Shown here: positions 8,400-17,717 of the stretch, one piece after another
How positions within the stretch are numbered: position 1 is the stretch's first letter
How the letters are laid out: every line of letters starts with the position of its first letter
Assembly (NCBI RefSeq): GCF_900100045.1
Contig: NZ_FNEA01000001.1
Location: 106,089-170,088 of the forward strand
Direction of reading: 5' to 3'
DNA from: Paracoccus denitrificans
GTDB lineage: Bacteria; Pseudomonadota; Alphaproteobacteria; Rhodobacterales; Rhodobacteraceae
DNA: 64,000 bases
Position numbers and translations under genes: made by a program
The notes under the pieces: generated by a model
What the model was told of the DNA's origin: nothing
Databases searched by the model: none
What the model saw: the letters and a program-made list of their open reading frames with translations, nothing else

Positions 8400-8424
8400 A
8401 ATCTGGCAAGGTGAGGGGAACGCC

Positions 8425-10074
8425 GTGACAGAATTTTTCGACCGCCATCGGCCGATGCTGGACGCCGCGCTGGATGCGCTGCGCCAACGCGCATTCTGGA
8501 GCCCGTTTCCCGAGATTCCAAGCGGCAAGATCTATGGCGAAACCGCGCGCGAGGACGGCCAGGCGGGGTTCGAGGCGCTGCGCAATGCCGCCTTCGATCT
8601 GCCCGGGCATCCGAATCAGCGGCAACTGGGCGCCGAGGTGTCGCCCTTTGGCGGCGCCTTGGGAATCACCTATCCGGCTGCCGATGCCCAGACGTTGGTC
8701 GCGGCGGCGCAGGCGGTGCAGCCGGCGCTGGCATCGGCCAGCCCCGAGGCGCGGGTGGGCGTCTGCCTTGAGGCGTTGGCGCGGCTCAACCGCGTCAGCT
8801 TCCTGATGGGCCATGCCACGATGCACACCACCGGGCAGGCTTTTGCCATGGCCTTCCAGGCGGGCGGGCCGCATGCGCAGGACCGCGGGCTTGAGGCGGT
8901 GGCGATGGCCTGGGACGAGATGACCCGCTTTGCCCCGCAGGCGCGCTGGGAAAAGCCGCAGGGCAAGGCGGCGCCGATCCTGCTGGAAAAGCACTGGTCG
9001 ATCGTGCCGGCGGGCCTGTCGCTGGCGATCGGCTGCAACACCTTCCCGACCTGGAACAGCTATTCCGGCATCTTCGCCAGCCTCGCCACCGGCAATCCGG
9101 TGATCGTCAAGCCGCATCCCGCCGCCATCCTGCCGCTGGCGCTGACCGTGCGCGTGCTGCGCGAGGTGCTGGCCGAGGCCGGGCTGCCCTCCGATTCGGT
9201 GCTGCTGGCCGTGGACGAGCGCGGGGCCGAGATCACGCAGCAGCTTGCGACCCAACCGGCGGTGCGGCTGATCGACTATACCGGCTCGGCCGCTTTCGGG
9301 GACTGGCTGCGCGGCCACGCGACGCAGGCGCAGCTGTTCACCGAAGAGGCCGGCGTGAACACCGTCACCATCGCCGCCACCGACGATTTCGCCGGCATGT
9401 GTGCCAACCTGGCCTTTTCGCTGGCGCTTTATTCCGGGCAGATGTGCACCGCGCCGCAAAATATCTATGTCCCGGAAGGCGGCATCGATACCGACCAGGG
9501 CCGCGAGAGCTTCGATGAGGTCGGGCTGGCGCTGGCCGCGGCCATCGACGCATTGCTGGCCGATCCGGCCCGGGCGGCCGGTATCTGCGGTGCCATCGCC
9601 AACCAGGCGACGCTGGAGCGCGTGCAGCAGGCGCGCGGGCTTGGGCGGGTGCTGCGCGATTCGGCGCCGCTGGGGCAGGGGCGCACCGCGACCCCGCTGC
9701 TGTTGGCGATGCGGGACGGCGATCCGGCCTGCGAGCGGGAATGCTTCGGCCCCGTCGCCTTCGTCGTCGCGGTGAAGGATGCCGATGCCGCCATCGCCCG
9801 CGCCACCGATCTGGCGCGGCGCAAGGGCGCGATCACAGCCGCGCTCTACGACCGGGACGAAGCGCGCATTGCCTGCGCCGCGCAAGCCTTTGCCGCGGCC
9901 GGCGTCAACCTGTCGGTGAACCTGACCGGCAATATCTATGTCAACCAATCGGCGGCCTTCAGCGATTTCCACGTCACCGGCGCCAACCCGGCCGGCAATG
10001 CCTGCCTGACCGACACCGCCTTCGTCGCCAGCCGGTTCCGGCGTGCCATGTGGCGCCGGCCGGTGGCGGCCTGA
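8425..10074 (+). CDS. paaN: PaaN, phenylacetate degradation aldehyde-dehydrogenase-like protein
   Basis: A 549-residue member of the PaaN family of aldehyde dehydrogenase homologues found in paa clusters. The ALDH-type Cys lies in YSGQMCTAPQN, and GSAAFGDWL and ECFGPVAF mark the nucleotide-binding and C-terminal parts. It has no fused MaoC domain, unlike PaaZ. GTG 8425 is chosen as start, with GGGGAA just upstream. It is divergent from paaG over a shared regulatory region and leads into an ABC importer operon only 40 nt downstream. PaaN was first thought to be the ring-opening enzyme; where paaZ is also present its role is unsettled. Confidence 0.88.
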   Translation: MTEFFDRHRPMLDAALDALRQRAFWSPFPEIPSGKIYGETAREDGQAGFEALRNAAFDLPGHPNQRQLGAEVSPFGGALGITYPAADAQTLVAAAQAVQPALASASPEARVGVCLEALARLNRVSFLMGHATMHTTGQAFAMAFQAGGPHAQDRGLEAVAMAWDEMTRFAPQARWEKPQGKAAPILLEKHWSIVPAGLSLAIGCNTFPTWNSYSGIFASLATGNPVIVKPHPAAILPLALTVRVLREVLAEAGLPSDSVLLAVDERGAEITQQLATQPAVRLIDYTGSAAFGDWLRGHATQAQLFTEEAGVNTVTIAATDDFAGMCANLAFSLALYSGQMCTAPQNIYVPEGGIDTDQGRESFDEVGLALAAAIDALLADPARAAGICGAIANQATLERVQQARGLGRVLRDSAPLGQGRTATPLLLAMRDGDPACERECFGPVAFVVAVKDADAAIARATDLARRKGAITAALYDRDEARIACAAQAFAAAGVNLSVNLTGNIYVNQSAAFSDFHVTGANPAGNACLTDTAFVASRFRRAMWRRPVAA

Positions 10075-10114
10075 CCCAACCCAAGTCAACTAGTTCTCTG
10101 GGAGGAGACGCACC

Positions 10115-11260
10115 ATGAAAAAGACCCTGACGACGACCGTTCCGGCCGCGCTGATCGCGCTTGGGCTGGCCGGGGCCGCCAGTGCCGAGATCAAGATCGG
10201 CGCCTCGGTTTCCGCGACGGGCCCTGCCGCCTTCCTCGGCGACCCCGAGGCCAAGACGCTGGAAATGCTGGTCGAGGAAACCAATGCCAAGGGCGGCATC
10301 AACGGCGAACAGATCGCGCTGGTGCTCTATGACGACGGCGGCGACGCCAACAAGGCGCGCACCTTCGCCACCCGCCTGATCGAGGACGACGAGGTGCAGG
10401 CCATCATCGGCGGCACCACCACCGGCACCTCGATGTCGATCCTGTCGGTGGCCGAGGATGCCGAGATCCCCTTCATCTCGCTGGCCGGTGCCATCGACAT
10501 CATCCAGCCGGTCAAGCCCTTTACCTTCAAGACGCCGCATACCGACCGCATGGCCTGCCAGAAGATCTTCGAGGACATGCAGAAAAGCGGCATCCAGAAA
10601 ATCGGCATGATCTCGGGCACCGACGGCTTCGGCGCCTCGATGCAGGCGCAGTGCAAGGACGTGGTCGGCGAATACGGCATCGAGATCGCCGCGGACGAGA
10701 CCTATGATCCCAAGGACGCCGACATGACGGCGCAGCTGACCAAGATCCGCAACACCGCGGGCGTGCAGGCAGTGCTGAACCCGGGCTTCGGACAGGGCCC
10801 GTCCATCGTGACGCGCAACTATCGCCAACTGGGCATCGAGCTGCCGCTTTACCAGTCGCATGGCGTCGCTTCGGACGGGTTCATCGAGCTGGCCGGCAAG
10901 GCGGCCGCCGAGGGCGTGCGCCTGCCTGGCACCGCGCTGCTGGTCGCGGACCTGCTGGCCGAGGACGATCCGCAAAAGCCGGTGGTGACCGCCTACAAGG
11001 CCGCCTTCGAGGGCAAGTTCAAAGAGCCGGTCGGCACCTTCGGCGGCTATGCCCATGACGGCTTCGCGCTGCTGGTCGATGCGGTGACGCGCGCCGGCTC
11101 GGCCGAGCCGGCGGCGATCCGCGATGCGCTGGAGCAGACCTCGGGGCTGGCGGGCACGACCGGCATCTACACCATGTCGCCCGAGGACCATCTGGGCCTG
11201 GACCTGTCGGCCTTCCGCATGCTGGAGGTCAAGGACGGCAGCTGGTCCATCGTCGAATGA
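10115..11260 (+). CDS. LivJ-type periplasmic binding protein, probably for an aromatic acid
   Basis: A 381-residue type-I periplasmic binding protein of the branched-chain amino acid class (Peripla_BP_6). Residues 1-24 are a signal peptide ending in GAASA before Glu-Ile-Lys-Ile-Gly. TGPAAFLGDPE is the usual ligand-loop region. GGGAGGAG lies 8 nt before the ATG. It heads a complete LivJHMGF set placed between paaN and a beta-oxidation gene, so phenylacetate or a related aromatic acid is the most likely cargo; an amino acid cannot be excluded. Confidence 0.87.
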   Translation: MKKTLTTTVPAALIALGLAGAASAEIKIGASVSATGPAAFLGDPEAKTLEMLVEETNAKGGINGEQIALVLYDDGGDANKARTFATRLIEDDEVQAIIGGTTTGTSMSILSVAEDAEIPFISLAGAIDIIQPVKPFTFKTPHTDRMACQKIFEDMQKSGIQKIGMISGTDGFGASMQAQCKDVVGEYGIEIAADETYDPKDADMTAQLTKIRNTAGVQAVLNPGFGQGPSIVTRNYRQLGIELPLYQSHGVASDGFIELAGKAAAEGVRLPGTALLVADLLAEDDPQKPVVTAYKAAFEGKFKEPVGTFGGYAHDGFALLVDAVTRAGSAEPAAIRDALEQTSGLAGTTGIYTMSPEDHLGLDLSAFRMLEVKDGSWSIVE

Positions 11261-11266
11261 ACCCGC

Positions 11267-11288
11267 GCGGTCCCCGCAAGGGGACCGC
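11267..11288 (+). other. Perfect stem-loop between binding protein and permease genes
   Basis: GCGGTCCCC and GGGGACCGC form a 9-bp stem with a GCAA tetraloop immediately after the binding-protein stop. There is no U-run. Such hairpins commonly protect the 3' end of the binding-protein message so that it accumulates above the permease genes. Confidence 0.65.
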
Positions 11289-11327
11289 TTCCGCCCGCTC
11301 GGGAGAGCCCAGCCAGAGAGCCTCGGC

Positions 11328-12200
11328 ATGTCTGAACTTTTGCAATTCCTGTTTTCAGGGCTGACGGTGGGCGCGGTCTATGCGCTGGTCGCCCTTGGTT
11401 TCACGATCATCTACAACGCCTCGGATGTGGTGAACTTCGCCCAGGGCGAGTTCGTCATGCTGGGCGGCATGATCACATGGTTTGCCCATGCCGCCGGGCT
11501 GCCGCTGCCGCTGGCGGCGCTGATCGCCATCGTCGCCACCGCCGCGCTGGGGGTCGCGATCAACAAGCTGGCCATCGAGCCGGCGCGCGGCGCGCCCGTC
11601 GTCTCGCTGATCATCATCACCATCGGCGCCTCGGTCTTTCTGCAAGGCGCGGCGCAGCTGGTGTTCGACAAGCAGATCCACAGCTTCCCGGCCTTTTCGG
11701 GCGACACGCCGCTGCGCATCGGCGGCGCGACGATCCAACCGCAAAGCCTGTGGGTGATCGGCGGCGCGCTGGTGGTCTTTGCCGGCCTGTGGCTGTTCTT
11801 CACCCGCACGCTCCTGGGCCGGGCGGTGCTGGCGACCTCGAACAACCGGCTCGCGGCCCAGCTTGTCGGCATCAACACGAATTTCGTCATGACGCTGTCC
11901 TTTGCGCTTTCGGCCGGGATCGGTGCTCTGGCGGGGGTGCTGGCGACGCCGATCACGCTGACCGCCTACAATGTCGGCATCGGCTTTGCGCTGAAGGGCT
12001 TTGCCGGTGCCATGCTGGGCGGCATGGGCAATCCCAAGGGCGCGCTGGCCGGCGGCTTCCTGATCGGGCTGATCGAGGCGCTGACGGCGGGCTACCTGTC
12101 CTCGACCTACAAGGAGGCGGCGGCATTCGTCGTGATCCTGCTGGTCCTGTTCTTCATGCCGCAGGGCCTGTTCGGCCGCAAATCGACGGAGCGGGTGTGA
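11328..12200 (+). CDS. LivH-type ABC permease
   Basis: A 290-residue inner-membrane permease with about eight hydrophobic segments. It starts MSELLQFLFSGLTVGAVYAL, the characteristic LivH N-terminus, and contains NASDVVNFAQGEF. It pairs with the LivM-type protein, whose ATG overlaps this stop codon (TGATG). The ATG at 11328 is selected because the LivH family starts there. It is part of the paaN-linked importer. Confidence 0.9.
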   Translation: MSELLQFLFSGLTVGAVYALVALGFTIIYNASDVVNFAQGEFVMLGGMITWFAHAAGLPLPLAALIAIVATAALGVAINKLAIEPARGAPVVSLIIITIGASVFLQGAAQLVFDKQIHSFPAFSGDTPLRIGGATIQPQSLWVIGGALVVFAGLWLFFTRTLLGRAVLATSNNRLAAQLVGINTNFVMTLSFALSAGIGALAGVLATPITLTAYNVGIGFALKGFAGAMLGGMGNPKGALAGGFLIGLIEALTAGYLSSTYKEAAAFVVILLVLFFMPQGLFGRKSTERV

Positions 12201-13159
12201 TGCCGAGACTGACCGCCAAATCCGCCACGTTGCTGGTGCTGGCCGCGCTGATCGCGGTGACGCCCTTTTTCTTTCCCTCGGGCTATTACTACCGGGTCGG
12301 CGCGCTGATCTTCGTCAACGGGCTGGCCGTGACCGGCATCGTGATCCTGACCGGCTATGCCGGGCAGATCAGCCTGGGCCATGCCGGTTTCGCCGGTATC
12401 GGCGGCTATGCCTGCGCCTTGGCGCCGACGCATCTGGGCCTGCATCCTTCGCTGGCCGTGGTGCTGGGCGCGGCGATCTCGGGCGTGCTGGCCTATCTGG
12501 TCGGCCGGCCGATCCTGCGGCTCAAGGGCTATTACCTGGCCGTGGCCACGCTGGGCTTCGGCATCCTCGTCTCGATGGTGCTGAACAACGAGCGCCAGCT
12601 GACCGGCGGTCCCGACGGCATCGCGGTGCCCGAGCTGGGCCTGCGCGGGCTGCTCAAGGACTGGGGGCTGGACCTGACCAACGGCCAGTTCTGGTATTTC
12701 TTCTGCGGCATCGCGCTGCTGATCGGCGCCTGGATCGCGCTGAACCTGCATCAAAGCCCCAGCGGCCGGGCGCTGCGCGCGCTGCACGGCTCGGAAATCG
12801 CCGCCGGCACGGTGGGGATCGACGTGGCGCGGGTCAAGCTGCAGGCCTTTGTCATCTCGGCCGTCTATGCCTCGGTCGCGGGCTCTCTGGTGGCGCTTCA
12901 GAACAAGTTCATCACCCCCGACGTCGCCGGCTTCATGCATTCGATCGAGATGGTGACCATGGCCGTGCTGGGCGGGGCCGGTTCGGTCCTGGGCGCGATC
13001 TTCGGCGCCGGCATCCTGACGCTGCTGCCGCAGGCGCTGACCGTCTTTGCCGAATACGAGCAACTTGTCCTCGGCCTCGTGATGATGCTGGTGATGATCT
13101 TCCTGCGGGAAGGGCTCTTGCCCTCGGTCCTGCGCAAGCTGAGGGGGAGGGGCGAATGA
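12200..13159 (+). CDS. LivM-type ABC permease
   Basis: A 319-residue inner-membrane permease with the LivM hallmark GYAGQISLGHAGFAGIGGYA near residues 53-72 and the conserved loop ALRALHGSEIAAGTVGID, which contacts the ATPase. It starts at an ATG overlapping the upstream stop, and its own stop overlaps the next ATG, so the four transport genes are translationally coupled. Confidence 0.9.
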   Translation: MPRLTAKSATLLVLAALIAVTPFFFPSGYYYRVGALIFVNGLAVTGIVILTGYAGQISLGHAGFAGIGGYACALAPTHLGLHPSLAVVLGAAISGVLAYLVGRPILRLKGYYLAVATLGFGILVSMVLNNERQLTGGPDGIAVPELGLRGLLKDWGLDLTNGQFWYFFCGIALLIGAWIALNLHQSPSGRALRALHGSEIAAGTVGIDVARVKLQAFVISAVYASVAGSLVALQNKFITPDVAGFMHSIEMVTMAVLGGAGSVLGAIFGAGILTLLPQALTVFAEYEQLVLGLVMMLVMIFLREGLLPSVLRKLRGRGE

Positions 13160-13935
13160 CGCTGCTTTCGGTCGAGGGTCTGGGCATCAGCTTCGGCGGC
13201 ATCAAGGCCGTGCATGATGTCAGCTTCAAGGTCGAGCCGGGCGAGATCGTCTCGGTCATCGGCCCGAACGGCGCCGGCAAGACCACGCTGTTCAACATGA
13301 TCTCGGGCGTCTATCGGCCCGGCTTGGGCCGCGTGGTGCTGGAGGGCGAGGACGTGACCGGCATGGCGCCGTTCCGGCTGGCGCAGCGGGGCATGTCGCG
13401 CACCTTCCAGAACCTGCAGATATTCCAGAACATGACGGTGCTGGAAAACGCCATCTCGGGCTTTCACTTGCAGGAAAAGGGGCCGGTCCTGGCGGATCTC
13501 CTGCATCTGCCGTCCTCGCGCCGCCGGGCGCGGGCGGCCGATGCGGGCGCGCGCGCGCTTCTGGCCCGCGTCGGGCTGGAGCGCGCGGCGGATCGCGAGG
13601 CGGGGAACCTGTCCTATGGCTCGCTCAAGCGGCTGGAGATCGCCCGCGCGCTGGCGATGAAGCCCAAGGTGCTGTTGCTGGACGAGCCGGCGGCGGGCTG
13701 CAACGCCGTCGAGACCGAGGAGATCGACCACCTGATCGCCGAGGTCGCGGCATCCGGCACCGCCATCCTGCTGGTTGAGCACGACATGAAGATGGTCATG
13801 CGCATCTCCAGCCATATCGTGGTGCTGGACCATGGCGAAAAGATCGCTGAGGGCTCGCCGGCCGAGGTCAGCCGCAACCCGGCGGTGATCGCCGCCTATC
13901 TGGGAACCGAGGAGGGTGCCGATGCTGACGGTTGA
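13156..13935 (+). CDS. LivG-type ABC ATPase
   Basis: A 259-residue ATPase. Walker A is GPNGAGKTT (about residues 36-44), the signature region reads LSYGSLKRLEIARAL and Walker B LLLDEPAAGCN. The LivG-type LAYG-like signature in place of LSGGQ is normal for this subfamily. ATG overlaps the upstream gene by 4 nt. It energises the LivHM-type pore with the LivF-type partner. Confidence 0.92.
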   Translation: MTLLSVEGLGISFGGIKAVHDVSFKVEPGEIVSVIGPNGAGKTTLFNMISGVYRPGLGRVVLEGEDVTGMAPFRLAQRGMSRTFQNLQIFQNMTVLENAISGFHLQEKGPVLADLLHLPSSRRRARAADAGARALLARVGLERAADREAGNLSYGSLKRLEIARALAMKPKVLLLDEPAAGCNAVETEEIDHLIAEVAASGTAILLVEHDMKMVMRISSHIVVLDHGEKIAEGSPAEVSRNPAVIAAYLGTEEGADADG

Positions 13936-14623
13936 GGGCTTGCGCTCGCGCTATGGGCGCATCGAGGTCTTGCACGGCATCGACCTGCATGTCGATTCCG
14001 GCGAGATCGTCACCGTGGTCGGCGCCAACGGCGCGGGCAAGACCACGTTGCTGCGCTGCCTGTCGGGTGTGCAGCCGGTCTCGGCCGGCACCATCACCTT
14101 CCGCGGCGAGCCGCTGACCCCGGTGCCGGCCTTCAAACGGCTGGCGCGGGGGCTGGCGCAATCGCCCGAGGGGCGGCAGATCTTCACCAACCTGACGGTC
14201 GAGGAGAACCTGCGCCTCGGCGCCTTTCTCTACAGCGACGACCGGGTGGAAAAGGACATGGAAGACGCCTTCCAGATGTTCCCGATCCTGAAGCAAAAGC
14301 GCAACCTTGCCGCCGGCGGCCTGTCGGGCGGCCAGCAGCAGATGCTGGCCATGGCGCGGGCGCTGATGGGGCGGCCGTCCTGCCTGCTTCTGGACGAGCC
14401 GTCGATGGGTCTGGCGCCGATCATCGTCCAGCAGATCTTCGACGTGGTCAGCGGGCTCAAGGCGCTTGGCGTCACCGTGCTGCTGGTCGAGCAGAACGCA
14501 TTCGGTGCCTTGAAGATCGCCGACCGCGGCTATGTGATGGAAACCGGCCAGATCACCATGCAGGGTCCGGCCGGGGAACTGATCGCCGATCCGCGCATCC
14601 GCGAAGCCTATCTGGGGATATGA
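13922..14623 (+). CDS. LivF-type ABC ATPase
   Basis: A 233-residue ATPase with Walker A GANGAGKTT, signature LSGGQQQMLAMARAL and Walker B LLLDEPSMGLAP. It is the second ATPase of the importer. ATG 13922 is preferred over a GTG six bases upstream because AGGAGGG lies 6 nt before the ATG. The gene overlaps the end of the LivG-type gene by 14 nt and is followed 4 nt later by the fused beta-oxidation enzyme, so all belong to one transcript. Confidence 0.91.
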   Translation: MLTVEGLRSRYGRIEVLHGIDLHVDSGEIVTVVGANGAGKTTLLRCLSGVQPVSAGTITFRGEPLTPVPAFKRLARGLAQSPEGRQIFTNLTVEENLRLGAFLYSDDRVEKDMEDAFQMFPILKQKRNLAAGGLSGGQQQMLAMARALMGRPSCLLLDEPSMGLAPIIVQQIFDVVSGLKALGVTVLLVEQNAFGALKIADRGYVMETGQITMQGPAGELIADPRIREAYLGI

Positions 14624-14627
14624 GGAA

Positions 14628-16568
14628 ATGACCGTAACCATTGCCCGCCAAGGGGAAATCGCTGTCGTCACCGTAGACAACCCGCCCGTCAACGCACTGT
14701 CCGCGGCTCTGCGGCAGGGACTGTGGGATGCCGCGGACACGCTGGACGCCGACGCCTCGGTCGCGGCGGTGGTGCTGGTCTGCGCCGGCCGCACCTTCAT
14801 CGCCGGGGCCGACGTGACCGAATTCGGCAAGCCGCCGGTCCCGCCGCACCTGCCCGATCTGGTCGCGCGGATCGAGGGCGCGCAGAAGCCCTGGACCGCC
14901 GCGATCCACGGCTCGGCGCTTGGCGGCGGGCTGGAGGTCGCGCTGGGGTGCCGGTTTCGCGTGGCGGTCCCGGATGCCTCGCTGGGCCTGCCCGAGGTGA
15001 GCCTCGGCATCGTTCCCGGCGCCGGCGGCACGGTGCGCACGCCCCGCGTGGTGGGTGTTCCGGCGGCGGTCGATCTGGTGACCTCGGGCCGGCCCATGCG
15101 CGCGGCGAAAGCCGCCGAGGCCGGGCTGGTCGATGCGGTGATCCAGGGCGATCTGCTGGAAGGCGCCGTGACCTTCGCGCGGCAGGCGTTGACCCGGCCG
15201 CTGCCCGAACCTGCCTCGTCCCGGCCTGTCGCCGCGCCGGAAGCCGAGTTCTGGGCCGAGCAGGAGAAAGCCGTGGCCAAGGTCGCCAAGGGTGCCGCCG
15301 CGCCGCTGCGGGCGCTCGCCTGTCTGCGCAAGGCGGCCGAGGCGGGCTTTGCCGAGGCCATGGCCTTTGAGCGCGAAACCTTCCTGGAACTGCGCGGCTC
15401 GGATCAGGCGGCGGCGCTGCGCCACGTCTTCTTTGCCGAGCGTGCCGCGCCGCGCCCGGCTGCATTGCGCGACGTGGAGCCCTTGCCCCTGCGCCGCGCG
15501 GCGGTGATCGGCGGCGGCACCATGGGCGCCGGCATCGCCGCGGCCCTGCGCGACGCCGGCCTGCCGGTGGTGCTGGTCGAGCGCGACGACGAGGCGGTGG
15601 CGCGCGGCATGGCCAACCTGCGCGGCATCTTCGACGGCGCGGTGCGGCGCGGCAAGCTGACCGAGGCGCAGGCCGCAGCCCGGCTGGCGGGCGTCGCCGG
15701 GACGACCGATTACGCCGCGCTGGCCGATGCCGACCTGGTCATCGAGGCGGTGTTCGAGGAAATCGGCGTCAAGCGCGCCGTGTTCGAGCAACTTGCCCGG
15801 GCCTGCGGCCCAGATGCGGTGCTGGCGACCAATACCTCTTATCTCGACCCGCGCGCCATCGCCGAGGGGCTGCCCAATCCCGGCCGCTTCATCGGCCTGC
15901 ATTTCTTCAGCCCGGCCAATGTGATGAAGCTCCTGGAGATCGTGCCGGTGCCGGAAACCTCGGACCGCACGCTGGCTACCGGCTTCGCGCTTGCGCGGGC
16001 GCTGAAAAAGATCCCGGTCCGCGCCGGCATCTGCGAGGGCTTCATAGGCAACCGCATCCTGAAACGCTATCGCGCGGCGGCCGAGGCGCTGGTCCGCAAG
16101 GGCGTGCCGATTGCCGAAATCGACGCCGCCATGCGCGGCCACGGCTTTGCCATGGGTCCGTTCGAGGCGCAGGATCTGGGCGGGCTCGACATCGCCTTCC
16201 TGCAACGCGAGGGCGCGCGGGCGGCAGGGCAGGACGTGGCCGAGACGCTGGGCGACATCCTGGTGCGCGTGGGCCGCAAGGGGCAAAAGACCGGCGGCGG
16301 CTGGTATGACTATGCCCCGGGTGAGCGCAAGCCGCAGCCCTCGGCCTCGGTGGCAGAGTTGCTGGCCCGCGAAATCGCGCCCGGCGCAGCGATGAGCCGT
16401 GACCAGATCGCGCAGGCCCTTGTGGCCGAGATGGCTGCCGAGGGACAGGCGATCCTGGACGAAGGCATCGCCCAGGCGCCCGCCGACATCGATCTGGTGG
16501 AAATCCACGGCTATGGCTTCCCGCGCTGGCGCGGCGGGCCGATGTTCGCCACCGGCATCCGGGGCTGA
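14628..16568 (+). CDS. Fused enoyl-CoA hydratase / 3-hydroxyacyl-CoA dehydrogenase
   Basis: A 646-residue FadJ/FadB-alpha-like enzyme. The N-terminal crotonase domain (residues 1 to ~190) has the oxyanion stretch SALGGGLEVALG. The Rossmann motif GGGTMGAGIA lies near residue 295, and GLHFFSPANVMKLLEI carries the catalytic His. In this cluster it can replace separate PaaF and PaaH after ring opening. The protein ends at YGFPRWRGGPMFATGIRG; most relatives continue about 50 residues past this point, so the C-terminus looks shortened. It is the last gene of the + strand paaN transcript. Confidence 0.88.
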   Translation: MTVTIARQGEIAVVTVDNPPVNALSAALRQGLWDAADTLDADASVAAVVLVCAGRTFIAGADVTEFGKPPVPPHLPDLVARIEGAQKPWTAAIHGSALGGGLEVALGCRFRVAVPDASLGLPEVSLGIVPGAGGTVRTPRVVGVPAAVDLVTSGRPMRAAKAAEAGLVDAVIQGDLLEGAVTFARQALTRPLPEPASSRPVAAPEAEFWAEQEKAVAKVAKGAAAPLRALACLRKAAEAGFAEAMAFERETFLELRGSDQAAALRHVFFAERAAPRPAALRDVEPLPLRRAAVIGGGTMGAGIAAALRDAGLPVVLVERDDEAVARGMANLRGIFDGAVRRGKLTEAQAAARLAGVAGTTDYAALADADLVIEAVFEEIGVKRAVFEQLARACGPDAVLATNTSYLDPRAIAEGLPNPGRFIGLHFFSPANVMKLLEIVPVPETSDRTLATGFALARALKKIPVRAGICEGFIGNRILKRYRAAAEALVRKGVPIAEIDAAMRGHGFAMGPFEAQDLGGLDIAFLQREGARAAGQDVAETLGDILVRVGRKGQKTGGGWYDYAPGERKPQPSASVAELLAREIAPGAAMSRDQIAQALVAEMAAEGQAILDEGIAQAPADIDLVEIHGYGFPRWRGGPMFATGIRG

Positions 16569-16611
16569 AGGAAGGAGACGGGTAGGCTGGTCGCCCGCCC
16601 GCCTATCAGCT

Positions 16612-17676
16612 TCAGGCGGCGCAGCGCAGCCGCGTCGCCGCGGCCCCGGCAAGGTCCAGGAGCAGCGCGCGGCTGTCCTCCCAGCCCAGGCAGCCGTCGG
16701 TGATGCTCTGGCCATAGACCGGCACCTGGCCGTCCCGCAGATCCTGCCGTCCCGCCACCAGATGGCTTTCCAGCATGACCCCGCGAATGCGGCTGTCGCC
16801 CGTGCGGATCCGAGCCGCGACATCGGCGATCACCTCCGGCTGTCGGGCGGGATCCTTGTCGCTGTTGGCGTGGCTGGCGTCGATGACGATACCGGGCTCG
16901 ATCCCCGCCTTGGCCGCAGCCGCCGCCACTGCCGCGACATGGTCGGCGCCGTAATTCGGCCCGCCATGGCCGCCGCGCAGCACGACGTGGCAGGCATCGT
17001 TGCCGGTGGTCGTGGCGATGGCCGCGCGCCCTTCGGCGGTGATCGCGGGAAAGCTGTGCGGCCGCGAAGCCGAGCGGATCGCGTCCAGCGCCACCTGCAC
17101 CCCGCCGTCGGTGCCGTTCTTGAACCCCACCGGGCAGGACAGGCCCGAGGCCAGCTGGCGATGGATCTGGCTTTCCGTGGTGCGCGCGCCGATTGCGCCC
17201 CAGGCGATCAGGTCGGCGAAGTATTGCGGCAGAATCGGGTCCAGGAACTCGGTCGCCGCCGGCAGGCCCATGCGGTTGATCTCCAGCAGCAGGCGGCGGG
17301 CCAGGGGCAGCCCGTCCTCGATCCGGTCCGAGCCGTCCAGATGCGGATCGTTGATCAGCCCCTTCCAGCCGACGGTCGTGCGCGGCTTTTCGAAATAGAC
17401 CCGCATGACGATCTCCAGCCGGTCGGACAGCGCGTGGCGCATCTCGGCCAGGCGCGCGGCGTAATCCAGCGCCGCAGCCGGATCATGGACCGAGCAGGGG
17501 CCGGCGACGACCAGCAGCCGGTCGTCGCGCCCGGCCAGGATGGCGCGGATGGCGGCGCGGCTGTCGGCGACGGTGCGGGAGACCGCTTCGTCCCGCGGCA
17601 GGGATGCGGCCAGGGCGGCCGGGGCGGGCAGGGGGCGCAATGCGGCGATATGCAGGTTCTCGGTCTGGATGGGCAT
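16612..17676 (-). CDS. aroG: 3-deoxy-7-phosphoheptulonate (DAHP) synthase, class I
   Basis: A 354-residue AroF/AroG/AroH-family enzyme condensing phosphoenolpyruvate with erythrose 4-phosphate, the entry step of aromatic amino acid synthesis. Family landmarks include LLVVAGPCSVHDPAAALDYA, MRVYFEKPRTTVGWKG, PVGFKNGTDG, HVVLRGG and VIDASHANSDKD. ATG 17676 gives the family length (E. coli AroG 350) and the conserved N-terminus. The mRNA leader (17718-17845) holds a transcription attenuator with a Phe-Tyr-Trp-Phe leader peptide, so expression is likely tied to charged aromatic tRNAs. Which amino acid inhibits the enzyme itself cannot be read from the sequence. Confidence 0.95.
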   Translation of the reverse strand: MPIQTENLHIAALRPLPAPAALAASLPRDEAVSRTVADSRAAIRAILAGRDDRLLVVAGPCSVHDPAAALDYAARLAEMRHALSDRLEIVMRVYFEKPRTTVGWKGLINDPHLDGSDRIEDGLPLARRLLLEINRMGLPAATEFLDPILPQYFADLIAWGAIGARTTESQIHRQLASGLSCPVGFKNGTDGGVQVALDAIRSASRPHSFPAITAEGRAAIATTTGNDACHVVLRGGHGGPNYGADHVAAVAAAAAKAGIEPGIVIDASHANSDKDPARQPEVIADVAARIRTGDSRIRGVMLESHLVAGRQDLRDGQVPVYGQSITDGCLGWEDSRALLLDLAGAAATRLRCAA

Positions 17677-17717
17677 GGCTCTTTCTTTCTGCAAAGGGCC
17701 GGACCGGAAGCGCATGG

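Noticed and set aside
8371..8400. A matching - strand promoter for paaG through the same palindrome
   Set aside because: TTGACC is present but no good -10 lies 16-18 bp away; the paaG start site cannot be placed by eye.
16569..16611. Terminator between the fused hydratase/dehydrogenase and aroG
   Set aside because: Only a 5-bp stem with a 13-nt loop and no T-run on either strand.
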